Below, in pieces: positions 55,311 through 64,000 of a stretch of 64,000 nt of DNA. The notes beneath the pieces are model-generated. The model was not told the origin of the DNA. It was given only the letters and a program-made list of their open reading frames with translations, and made no database searches. How positions within the stretch are numbered: position 1 is the first letter of the stretch; each line of letters starts with the position of its first letter. Made by a program: the position numbers and the translations under genes. The DNA is from Undaria pinnatifida. Its lineage: Eukaryota > Sar > Phaeophyceae > Laminariales > Alariaceae. Location of the stretch: the NCBI GenBank assembly GCA_012845835.1, contig JABAKD010000027.1, forward strand, positions 10,934,790 through 10,998,789. Reading direction: 5' to 3'.

Positions 55311-56170
55311 GATTGAAATATTCTATCTTTTTATCCATGCACAATAACCAATTATGGAGCTTTTAACACGCTGTTTCCTACACCCAAGAACTGGGTTGCA
55401 TACTGCATGAAACATAAAATCTTCTATGATAATACGCATCACCAGGCGCGTGATATAAAGGGGTGTATTCTTGCTGCAACCGTCACACTCGTCCCCTTTA
55501 TGGGTTTTGTCTGTAGTTTCCGCACACATATTGAAATGCCACCCCCACCCCCCCCCCCCGCCCCCAATCCCTCTTGTTCAAACGCGCCACCTAAAAAAAT
55601 AATCACCAGAGTAGTAAAACCTAAAGTCCAACTGATATAATCTCATTATCCTTCTAGACATCCATGCCGTAGCTCCAACTCATCTCCGCCCTCCTCCCCA
55701 CCCCCCCCTTTCCTTTTTTTTTTCTTCTTCGCTCTCTCTTACTCAAACGCCCCACCCAATATAGAAATCCGTCAGAGTAACAAACGCTTCCACGCCCTGG
55801 ATATCGCCTCATTATCGTTTTAGAGCCGTCCATTCCGCTGCGGCGATTCCTTGCGGCGATTCCCACCCACCCCCCGCCCCCAACGCCTCATCCTTCCCCA
55901 CCGCCCGCACCATCGCCTAGACCTAGCACCACGCGTTTCTGAGGGACCCTCAGAAACGGGTTTTATAGTTTCCGCGCACAGACTGACTAACATCACCCTG
56001 TTGACCCTGATAGCTACACTGTAGTTGCAAGGGGAATCGCCGACTTATATCCTTGATGAGGACACACAACCCGCAATTCGCGCGATCGGAGTATCACACA
56101 CACAGGTTTTGCTAAGATGAGTTCCGATCAAAATATTCGATCTCACAGCAGCTGGGGTGTATTTCAATTT
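55185..56170 (-). repeat. Right arm of the 4.35-kb element
   Basis: Inverted relative to 51822-53560 and shorter. A small local palindrome, GAGGGACCCTC, interrupts the homology near 55941-55951, where the left arm has its subterminal units. C runs mirror the G runs of the left arm. Confidence 0.7.
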
Positions 56171-56651
56171 TATAAAATATGCACCAGTCATTTTGAGATG
56201 AACTCCTTCACACTGACCCCTGGTGGTCTGGAAATGGCGTTCCACCCCAGGGGTGAAGCCAAAAGGGGCAATGAGTGCAATGAGACACATGGTATAATAT
56301 TGCTCATGGCCACGCGCTGGGCGTTCGCAGGAAAACAGTGGATGCAAACACACGAGTCTGCTTGATTCGGTAGAAACGAGTACGATCAACACGGCTTTAA
56401 GAAAGTGGTCCGACGTGAGAGCGGTACTTGGCCAGAGGTTTCTAGCAAAATGCCCTGCCAACGCCATCATGCACTTGCGTACTGCTTTGCACGCCTTCGT
56501 ATCGTATGTTTAGACTTCAACACAATTAACAGCGCGTTTCGCAGGAGCGAACCACAACCTACACCTACGCACAATCTCTCGTTGTTTTCTACAACTCACA
56601 TCGAGGTTCAGGTGCACCACAGAAAAAATAACCTTTCATTTAACGTCCTCG

Positions 56652-57092
56652 TCAATTCTGACCTGTGGCTGAGCAGCACACGTCGTCGCTGCATTCATCG
56701 TAGTCGCCTTCCTCTTCCAGATGGTCGTCAGACGGAACTCCGGCATCAAAATAGCAGTTTGGAACGGTAAGTGAAATGTACCCCGGAACGCAGGGCCATT
56801 GCAAGCAAGAAAAATATTCCCTGCCTGATGCACCTGAACACGGCAGATAGATGCAGCGCACAGGCAAGATAGTTTCATCCGTGGGACGGAACAGTGTCAG
56901 GTTCACGTCAGTGAACGGCGGACCTGTGGCGCCCTGCCGTAAACGGTGAAGCCCCTTCCCCGATGTATTGGTTGTTCCAGGGGGGTATGTTCGATGCTGA
57001 CAGAGAAAGTATGTTTTCCTTGACTCCGAACTGTAGCTGGTAAGATCAATGTCATGACAATCTGTAATAAATGCGAGAGTTTCTACCACCAT
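56652..57092 (-). CDS. Cys-rich secreted-type ORF
   Basis: Up to 146 codons ending in TGA at 56652. The C-terminal half is convincing: RCIYLPCSGASGREYFSCLQ, WPCVPGYISLTVPNCYFDAG, an acidic stretch, then DECSDDVCCSATG. Eight Cys in about 65 residues, including C-x4-CC, suggests a disulfide-rich extracellular domain. Just before the stop, ACAG/GTCAGA could serve as a phase-1 donor, like the Cys exon at 48582-48777, so the stop may be intronic. The likely acceptor is TTATTACAG near 57066. The signal-bearing exon is probably 57450-57139. Function unknown; perhaps a paralogue of the 5' part of the large tandem-exon gene. Confidence 0.45.
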   Translation of the reverse strand: MVVETLAFITDCHDIDLTSYSSESRKTYFLCQHRTYPPGTTNTSGKGLHRLRQGATGPPFTDVNLTLFRPTDETILPVRCIYLPCSGASGREYFSCLQWPCVPGYISLTVPNCYFDAGVPSDDHLEEEGDYDECSDDVCCSATGQN

Positions 57093-57138
57093 GCCGATTT
57101 GTTCGATGGCGTTACAAACGGCGCGGCGGGGCTGGCGC

Positions 57139-57450
57139 TTATCCGCAGTATTCTACAAGGGCGCCGATCCTCAAGCGGCTGACACCTCCCGCTACGCTGG
57201 CACAAGGGACAACACAACACAAGATTAAGGGGGCAAAAAGAAAAAGCCCATGATCTGTTGTAACCACGAGCGATTTTGGCGATGCCTCAGATACGTGTGC
57301 AGAGGTGGTTGCCTTTTGTTGTGCTGTGTGTTCGTTGGCGCTGCTACTGGTGTAGCAACTTGATATGAACATACACAGGACCGAGAGGAAAATGAATGAA
57401 GAAACGGAAACGACGAGCACGAAGGAGAACACACGTGCATCCCGGTACAT
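57139..57450 (-). CDS. Possible first exon with signal anchor
   Basis: Starts MYRDARVFSFVLVVSVSSFI, followed by FLSVLCMFISSCY, a long hydrophobic segment, then a Ser/Thr-rich part. Possible donors are CAC/GTATCTG (phase 0) and GGAG/GTGTCAG near 57185 (phase 1). The latter is compatible with a phase-1 acceptor at about 57066 in the Cys-rich ORF downstream. Confidence 0.35.
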   Translation of the reverse strand: MYRDARVFSFVLVVSVSSFIFLSVLCMFISSCYTSSSANEHTAQQKATTSAHVSEASPKSLVVTTDHGLFLFAPLILCCVVPCASVAGGVSRLRIGALVEYCG

Positions 57451-60253
57451 GCACCTATGTAACCTTGAAAGCTGAGTGTGCTTTGCTATTTTGTCCTTGT
57501 TCTACATGCTGGACGGCAACACGTTACTACTTCTGTATGTAGCTGAAATAGCTTTGGGTGGGTGGTTTGTTGTGATTCGAGCAGAAGAAACAGGTGCAAC
57601 ATAACGTACTTGTTGCATTAATAGTCGACGGACAATGTGCCATACGATACGCGCCAAACAAACGTGCACGTATATACGTATTCAGACACACCTTGTGTAA
57701 TATATTTGTGTAGTCTAGAACGGGTAGAATAAACAACATGTATTTTTGAATGTAGTGTGCGAACGGCAATTTTGCTAACTTTTCACTCTGTTTTTTTCTG
57801 GCTCGAGTTTTGAAAAAAAACTAAACAAATCACTCTAAAAAGTTTTTGCACTAGGAATGCCGAGTTTAGCGTAGCTACAAACATGTTGAAAGTGGTGAAG
57901 GTGTATTGTCCTGTTAACAGAAACAGGGCTAGAGTTTTTGTCTTAAGAGTTGGTTTTGGGACGGCCACGAAGAACGCGGACAAGACGAAGAATGCAGAGA
58001 ACGCAAAGAAAGACGCCAGGAAGGTTCTTTGATGGGAAGGTTACGGCACGCAGGCCTTTTCCGGGTGGGAGCGCTGAGAGCGAAGCAGGGAATTCTAATC
58101 AATATACAAGTAGAGCGAAGACGACAACCCGAGACAACTGCAAGTACGCCTACGTCCGTGACCTTCGACGGGCATTGGAATCGAAATTTAACATACTTTA
58201 CCCGGACGGCACGTCCGGGCGCATATGCTCCCTAGTTTCGAGCAAGCGTTTGATATCTGAGGTTGTCTGAGGATATCCCTAGTCGCACTCGCTTCCACAG
58301 TAGGGGATCAACCGAACGCCCGGAGTAATAAAGCCGTCTTAACGCTTTGAACGGTAAGAATCCATAATATCCGAAGGAACAACAATGACGTACTCATCTT
58401 TGCATACGAGGTATGGGGGGGGGGGAGTATTACACGATAAAAATTACGTTTGTGATCGCCGATTGGATATAGAACATAGCAAGAAGGCAGAAACGCGGGT
58501 AGGACACCGTCTTACCCGAGACTGTTAGGTGATCCAGAGCCAATACTTTGGCCTTCGAAGACGAACGCAGATATTCAGTTTGACGAGGAAACACTTGAAG
58601 GGAGGAAGTTGCGATCTTCACAAATCACCCACATCCAAAAGGCACAAGAAAGGTTTCAATCTGGAGGGTGTTCTGCAACAACAGGTTTGAGCCAGACTTC
58701 TGGAATGAACTCCGTGTTGCATATGACATGAATGTGCTGTAGGTAACCAAAGGGAAAAGACACCCTGACGGACCCATGGAACGGGTTATCGTGCATATAC
58801 TCTATCTTATATATGTATTAAAAAAAAAACAAGGTGAAGTGACGTATGGCTCTCGACACGGCCCTTGACGTAATATTGTCGTTACCAATTTACCCTTCAC
58901 GGCGAACACGTCGACACTGCCGATCATGCTTTTGAATGGTCACTCCAAAGTTGCACTTGGGCCCGTTTATTTTTTTGCGATGTCTATAACGATGGGGAAC
59001 AAATGACCCGTGCGGTCCGGTACCCAACTAATAGCATCGAGCATTGGCTAAAAGCTTTTGGCATCGCGCGACCACCCACACATACCGACATAAAACGGTA
59101 GCAGGAATGCACGCAAGTTCCCGCCGGTCCGCAGGCATTTTTTTAGGGCTTGGTTCACTATCATGGCAGCTCCGCAATCATTGCTGGTGGCATAGAGTAC
59201 AGCAGAGGATCGAGTATCTACGCAATAACCGGTTTGTTCACCTGAAGCGCAGTGACAACAGCCCCCTGTCTGTCCAAATTTTCGTTACTACGGCGACATG
59301 GGCGGTGAACGGCATATGCCGTCGCGCTAGACCAAAAATATACTTGTTCTACAAGCGCCATGACAGACACCAAATGCCCCAATGCGACGCAAGTCTGATG
59401 CTGATCTTGACTCACTGGTGTAGGAATAACTCGAACTCGTCAATAGCTCACGACGCTCCCCGCGAAAGGAACTTGAATTGCTCACTTGCCACCAAGGAAG
59501 ATCCTGTTGGTCGTGGATCGCACCACCCCACTGGCGCCATAAATGTCAAACGGACGTACGACCAAGTGGAGGAGAAAATGAAACATTTCAGCGTCATTGG
59601 ATAGGGCAAGTGCGTACGTACAGCCAAAACACGAAGGGCAACCTAGTGCTACCCCAACAGAGGTCCGTTGCTGTCACACGTTTGCTTCGTCATCGAGCTC
59701 TATACGAAACGATGGCTGCATCGCTGTCGGCCGTTGGCCTTCGCTGACGTCGTTAGCCCTTTCACCTTACGCGACTATACAAGAGGTTGCTGTTAATAGT
59801 ACGCGCCACGTAATGCCCGCTTTTCGGGCACCACAACGACCGAAAAGACCTGTACTGAACATGCCTCGAGCTGTGGAAAAGGAAACAACGTCGGTGATAT
59901 AAATAGCTTACCGCATCTTTGGTCCGCTGCATGTCGTGGTCGTGCTTCAACCCCGCCTTCATTCCCGCACTGTCTGAATTAGCCTCCAGCAGTTCTTGTC
60001 CTAAAAACGATAGCGGCACCGTGTCACCTTAGCGTAAACAGCAAGCGTTCCGGGGTTTATATGCGTTAAACGTTTCAGTGGAGCAATACACACAGAAGTA
60101 TGTAAGCAAACCTCTGCTCTTTCTTCAGTGGGATTCCTTTGCACGCGCGTGGGTGCCTAACTAAAAAACGTCCGTTAAAACTGCTGCACTAAGGCGCTTC
60201 GGGCGGTAAGTACCGTGCGCGCGGCCGGCTACAGCTATAAAGCTATGAGGCAC
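57451..60253. other. No secure gene
   Basis: Frames of 106 codons (57950-58270) and 186 codons (59044-59604, alternative start) are open on the plus strand but show no family signature. The second overlaps other open frames and has stops on either side. An inverted repeat CCCGGACGGCACGTCCGGG lies at 58200-58218. Confidence 0.35.
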
Positions 60254-60559
60254 CTATCGATACGTGTTAGGTATTGCCGTCACTAACTGCGGCAATACTC
60301 CGCGTCCACAAAGCAACAACTTCACCGAAACCCCGAGTGCCAGCAAAACGATAGCGAAGAAGCACGAGGTACTCGTACCGAAAATAAGTACGACATGCAC
60401 GTACTGCGTGTGTTCTGGGCAGTCTGATATGGGGATTCGCTGAAAACTGACGCGACGGCTGTAGGATGAACCGCAGTAAGATGTGTAAGAACCTCCCAGA
60501 GCGGTCAAATCTTTGGGACCGCAAGGTTTTATAGATTCACCACTGAGCCACTCAGCCAC
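60254..60559 (-). CDS. Weak ORF with one membrane segment
   Basis: 101 codons. A hydrophobic run (VVLIFGTSTSCFFAIVLLAL) sits near residues 56-75, after SSYSRRVSFQRIPISDCPE. The start, AGTGGCTCAGTGGTG, has a tRNA A-box look but no matching B box or cloverleaf. A second minus frame is open in parallel, so coding is doubtful. Confidence 0.2.
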   Translation of the reverse strand: MAEWLSGESIKPCGPKDLTALGGSYTSYCGSSYSRRVSFQRIPISDCPEHTQYVHVVLIFGTSTSCFFAIVLLALGVSVKLLLCGRGVLPQLVTAIPNTYR

Positions 60560-61096
60560 CGCCTGATTGAGTGATTCCGTGGTTAATATATTGTAGAACG
60601 GACTAAATAATTACCCTTGAGCTCGATTTGGACCCCATCGGATACCATTCTCCGGGGTTGATTATGCTCCTCTTCGACGCCTGGATTTTGCTTCATACGG
60701 CCCGTTGTTCGTTGTGATTTGTGGTTTTAAGCGGTTAACTCCCCTTCCGACCCTGTGGTCGAGAGTTACTTTAGAGCGTTTACCTGTCCACACTTGATTT
60801 TCACCTTTACCCAGAAAAAAGGAAATATAGACTAACCATGGTAGGGTTGGAACCCCAGATGTTTTTGTTCGATGTACAGAAAAACCAGAAAAGGATAGCA
60901 CTCGAGGGCGAGCTACTGAAAGGGAAGGAGTGCTCAATGGCCAAGGGCATCTGCAAAGGTGTCGAGCAATCCATGCACATGAGAACAAAGGATGATGGAA
61001 TCTTTCGGGAGGAAACTGTAAATTGTCGTAGTGCGCGACGATTTTCCTAGGTAGGTAGACGTGGTCGCCACCCTAGAAAAAACTAGAGGAGCATGG
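60560..61096. other. No recognisable gene
   Basis: A 70-codon plus-strand frame (60838-61050) and a 108-codon minus-strand frame overlap; neither is convincing. Confidence 0.35.
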
Positions 61097-61104
61097 GTTA
61101 TTAC
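61097..61104. repeat. Left 8-bp target-site duplication
   Basis: GTTATTAC, identical to 61955-61962, directly outside the terminal inverted repeat. Confidence 0.9.
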
Positions 61105-61954
61105 CAGGGTAGTCCTCGGTACCGTTTTTTTTACGGTACCAGATCGGACGGTATTGCGAAATGACGGTACTTTTCGAACGGTTGACGGTATTTCGATTTC
61201 TCACGGTACCACGTTTGGCGGTACACGGTATCGCCGAATTTGACGGTACTTTTTCGGCGGTATCGAAAAGTGACGGTATTTTCTAGACGGTAGACGGTTT
61301 TTCGATATTTGACGGTACTTTTTTGGCGGTACTGCAAAGCAACGGTACCGGTCCCGGTACTGCCAAATTTGACGGTACTTTTTTGAGGGTACTGAAATAT
61401 GACGGTTCCGCCACTGAGAAATACAGAATTACGAATGACGAAATACTTGACAGTACCTGCCGGGCGGCGATCAAGCATGCCGGCACCACCCCGCTGATGT
61501 TCCTGCATACCTACATAGAACGGACGAATAGAGGCTAGACTAATCGTCGAACCGTCAAGCTGACAAACTCACCAGCCTCATGCGAAACAACATTTAGACA
61601 TTTAGCACCAAAATAAGACAATAAAACAATACTACTACTACTACTGTCAACAATAAAACAATAAAACCTAAAACATGAAAACATTCAATGGAAACCATCA
61701 CCCTACAATCTTTGACGGTTCTGAATATGACGGTTTTTCTAAACGGGAAACGGTACTTCGCTAATTTGACGGTACTTTTATGGCGGTGCTGCAAAATGAC
61801 GGTACTTTTTAAACGGTTGACGGTTTTTCGATTTTTGACGGTACCGCCTTCGGCCGTACACGGTTTGCCCAAATATGACGGTATTCCGCCGAGTACCGGG
61901 ACCGACGTACAGCACGGGAAAATTACCTCGGGAATTTTCCCGAGGACTACCCTG
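61105..61954. mobile_element. Non-autonomous hAT-type element, 850 bp
   Basis: Perfect 15-bp terminal inverted repeats, CAGGGTAGTCCTCGG (61105-61119) and its complement (61940-61954), are flanked by the perfect 8-bp duplication GTTATTAC. An 8-bp target duplication with CAGGG-type ends is the hallmark of the hAT superfamily. The interior has no transposase. It is filled with about twenty copies of GACGGTA(C/T), many in a TTTGACGGTACTTTTT context, in the first 300 bp and again in the last 270 bp, all in the same direction. A CCTCGGGAATTTTCCCGAGG palindrome lies just inside the right end. A 125-codon minus-strand frame with YRQKSTVKY repeats is a by-product. Confidence 0.85.
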
Positions 61955-61962
61955 GTTATTAC
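61955..61962. repeat. Right 8-bp target-site duplication
   Basis: GTTATTAC, matching 61097-61104 exactly. Confidence 0.9.
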
Positions 61963-62789
61963 GGCACCACTTGGCATTAATGCTTTTGCTCAAGCTCGTC
62001 GATCGCAATGCGGCCGTTGTACGGATTGCAATGGTTAGGAGCAAACATGTGTTGATAGGGGAAGGTTTTGCCCGGTGTCCGGGTTTCCCCCCAGAGGAGT
62101 TTTTGCTTGTTGAGTATAAGCCGCATCTTGGCTTGATATCCTTCTGGTCTGGTTCTTGCTGTGAAGAGCCAGGCGGGGTGTTCGTTGCGCCCAACTATCA
62201 AACAGCGAATTCGTGTTGTAGTCTATTAATAAATGGTTAGCTTAAATGTCCGGGGCGTTGCTATGTCACCCCTATATTTTGACTTTTTGCACTATAGCCA
62301 ATTTACATTTGCTGCTACAAACTTCTGGTCTGTTCTTGCTCCCTTCCTCTGTGCCCTAGTGCGACATAAATGAAATATGTTCAGACCACGGGGCAGTCAG
62401 GCAACCCGGCGTTGGATTTTACTAACAACCTTACAACGAAGTATCTCGCCGCTGGGCCTGAATTAAAAATAATGCAAACCCAAAACAACACCGCCAAACG
62501 TATCGAGCATTTACCGCCTAGAACACTCAACGGGTGTCACCTTTGGACGACGCCAAGGACTATGCAGGTGGACGGCGGTGTATTCACACATTCCCGCCAG
62601 CTGTTCGTGTGGTGCGCGACCGTACGCACGCCATTGGCCGTGAAAGCAGGACGCGTTCAGAAAAAATGTATCACTGCTATGCCACATGAATGTCAACTCG
62701 GTATAAAGAGTTATTTTTTACCAGTTTAACATACTAGACCCTTTATAGATCAGAACTGCCCACCCTGAAACTTAGAACGCCCCCCTCGA

Positions 62790-62825
<36 letters not shown>

Positions 62826-63309
62826 ACACTTTTACTTTCCAGCTTCTGGACAAGCCGTGGTCACAGGTGTCATCCCTTCTCCTCCCCGGTTCTTGCCTTT
62901 AATTTTTATCGCGCATAGGGTTCAGCAATCCCACTGCTCGTCGATTGTTCATCGAGTGTTGCTAACTCACGCTCTCGCGCTTTCCGCAAGTCAATTTGTC
63001 CACAAGAAAAAGTCCCAACGAATTTATACGAGTATGCACTCGGCGGGGCTCGAACTCACGAAACTGACCTATACCAGGCTCGAGGATAACCTGATACGCC
63101 ACCGGGGCGACCGACATATCCTACGATAGAGGTGTGCAACGTTATTTTTTATGAATTTTCACTCGTGAGCTTTCTCTGCACTTCACCCTTCACCCATAAA
63201 TTTTGTTTTCAGCTATCTAAACGTGCGACCCGAGAAACAAAGGCATGGTCTAGGCCATACACATATAGTCCATATATATAGGCATTGTCTGGGCGATACA
63301 TATATATAT
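61963..63309. other. No secure gene; poly-T run
   Basis: A plus-strand frame to 62240 contains a protein-like stretch (GFARCPGFPPEEFLLVEYKP, then HLGLISFWSGSCCEEPGG), but the minus strand is open too. The hAT element is inserted just upstream of it. A 32-base T run occupies 62792-62823. Confidence 0.35.
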
Positions 63310-63870
63310 GCGGATTTCACTTGATAAACGGATGCATTTCCTTCCACAGCTGTCAGATTTGGTCCCCGTCAGCAACGGGTGTTATAATTTCCGCGCGCAG
63401 ACTGACTAACATCACCCTGTTGACCCTGGTAGCTACACTGTAGTTGCAAGGGGAGTTGCCGACCTACATCCTTAATGAGGACACACAACCCATAATACGC
63501 GCGATCGAAGTATCACACACAGCTTGCAAAGATGAGTTGCGACAAAATCTTCGATCTCACAGCTGGAGTGTATTTTCATTTTTCATGATATATTATAGAA
63601 AATGAAAATACACTATATAATAAAAAAAACAATAAAATCCAGCTGTGAGATCGAAGATTTTGTCGAATCTAATCCTTGCAAGCTGTGTGTGATACTCCGA
63701 TCGCGCGTATTATGGGTTGTGTGTCCTCGCTGAGGGTATAGGTCGGCGACTCTCCTTGCAACTACAGTGTAGCTATTGGGGTCAGCAGGGTGATGTTAGT
63801 CAGTCTGTGCGAGGAAACTATAAAACCCGTGTTTGAGAGAGACAAAATCTGGCAGTTGTGGAAGGAATTT
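63310..63870. repeat. Head-to-head palindrome of two long-inverted-repeat arms
   Basis: 63320-63585 is an arm in right-end orientation, 63600-63870 an arm in left-end orientation. They meet at GTGTATTTTCATTTTTCATG, AT-rich spacer, AAAATGAAAATACAC. Arms match over about 240 bp, with AT-rich filler (AATAAAAAAAACAATAAAATCC) inserted in the second. The order is terminus to terminus, opposite to an intact element, so two elements abut or a tail-to-tail duplication formed. Confidence 0.7.
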
Positions 63871-64000
63871 TCTTATACATATTGGAAACCAAGCGTGCCC
63901 TCTCGACGATTTTGGGGAAAGGAAAAAACCCGTTATTCGGAGACGAAACGGCAAACGTGCTACCCACGCGTCCCCCACAGGCATCACATGGCGTTCAATG

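Larger units (their letters stand above)
51822..56170. mobile_element. Long-inverted-repeat (foldback-like) element, 4.35 kb
   Basis: The two ends are inverted copies starting AAAATACACTCCAGCTGTGAG on the left and, read in reverse, AAATACACCCCAGC(TGC)TGTGAGATCG on the right. Homology extends inward through the 220-bp conserved block, a GGTGCTAGGTCTAGGCGATGG block, GATAATGAGGTGATATC-type units, a GCGCGGAAACTATAAATC unit and a CTGACATCGCTAATTAT unit. The left arm (to about 53560) is longer because of extra G-rich subterminal units; the right arm is about 55185-56170. The interior (53.56-55.18 kb) holds GT minisatellite, duplicated blocks and no transposase. Foldback-type elements have this arm structure; superfamily not assigned. 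Confidence 0.7.

Noticed and set aside
59044-59604. 186-codon plus-strand frame
   Set aside because: It has no standard start, His/Arg/Asn-rich unpatterned sequence, no motif and no splice context; retained only as a note in the intergenic entry.
60500-60560. A-box-like GGTGGCTGAGTGGCTCAG on the minus strand
   Set aside because: No matching B box or cloverleaf follows.
61131-61508. 125-codon minus-strand frame inside the hAT element
   Set aside because: Its YRQKSTVKY repeats are a translation of the GACGGTA motif array, not a transposase.
63046-63124. tRNA-like sequence on the minus strand
   Set aside because: It has a B-box-like GAGTTCGAGCCCC and a loose A box, but the acceptor and T stems do not pair. 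At most it is a decayed tRNA-derived fragment.

Overview
This window looks like nuclear DNA of a eukaryote, most likely an alga and perhaps a stramenopile. There are no operons or ribosome binding sites. Coding stretches are short exons bounded by GT...AG signals. The recognisable mobile elements (a Ngaro-type tyrosine-recombinase retrotransposon, a hAT-type element, long inverted-repeat elements) are eukaryotic, and the protein-like segments are Pro/Thr/Ser-rich and Cys-rich secreted types common in algal surface proteins. The lineage is an inference. I found no convincing rRNA, tRNA or housekeeping gene.

Layout. 1-0.5 kb: an ORF on the minus strand running off the left edge. 0.6-4.4 kb: a Ngaro-like retrotransposon with split direct repeats (A1 ... 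B1 A2 B2), a twice-frameshifted tyrosine recombinase, no visible reverse transcriptase, and a 218-bp tandem repeat in its place. 4.8-11.6 kb: pieces of a long-inverted-repeat family with C/G-rich subterminal repeats, a GAAGCTTCC minisatellite at 8.2-8.9 kb, and one short element with both ends (10.75-11.61 kb). 13.5-15.5 kb: Cys-rich and Pro/Thr-rich exon-like segments on the minus strand, one with a stop codon. 18.2-20.2 kb: a 210-bp tandem repeat and about 600 bp of CTA-type triplet repeat. 22.2-23.4 kb: an orphan inverted-repeat arm.

24.3-48.0 kb is the main object: a head-to-tail array of about 437-bp units (52 visible, one interrupted by a 500-N gap). Each unit contains, on the minus strand, a 111-bp open segment flanked by an AG acceptor and a GT donor, always in phase 1-1, encoding a 37-residue Pro/Thr-rich repeat. 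Unit length varies freely, but the open segment changes almost only by multiples of three (108, 111, 138). Upstream lie a 186-bp Pro/Thr exon and a Cys-rich exon with a GTAAGT donor, also in phase 1. I read this as a very large tandem-exon gene for a mucin-like or wall protein, or a recent derivative of one, with damaged units at the array edges.

48.8-64 kb: an AT-rich ORF, a candidate two-exon small protein gene (50.45-51.25 kb), a 4.3-kb element with arms of 1-1.7 kb (51.8-56.2 kb), a Cys-rich secreted-type ORF (56.65-57.45 kb), a non-autonomous hAT element with perfect 8-bp target duplication (61.1-62.0 kb), and a palindrome of the long-inverted-repeat family (63.3-63.9 kb). Apart from the array and the elements, much of the window is unrecognised sequence with no persuasive coding signal.
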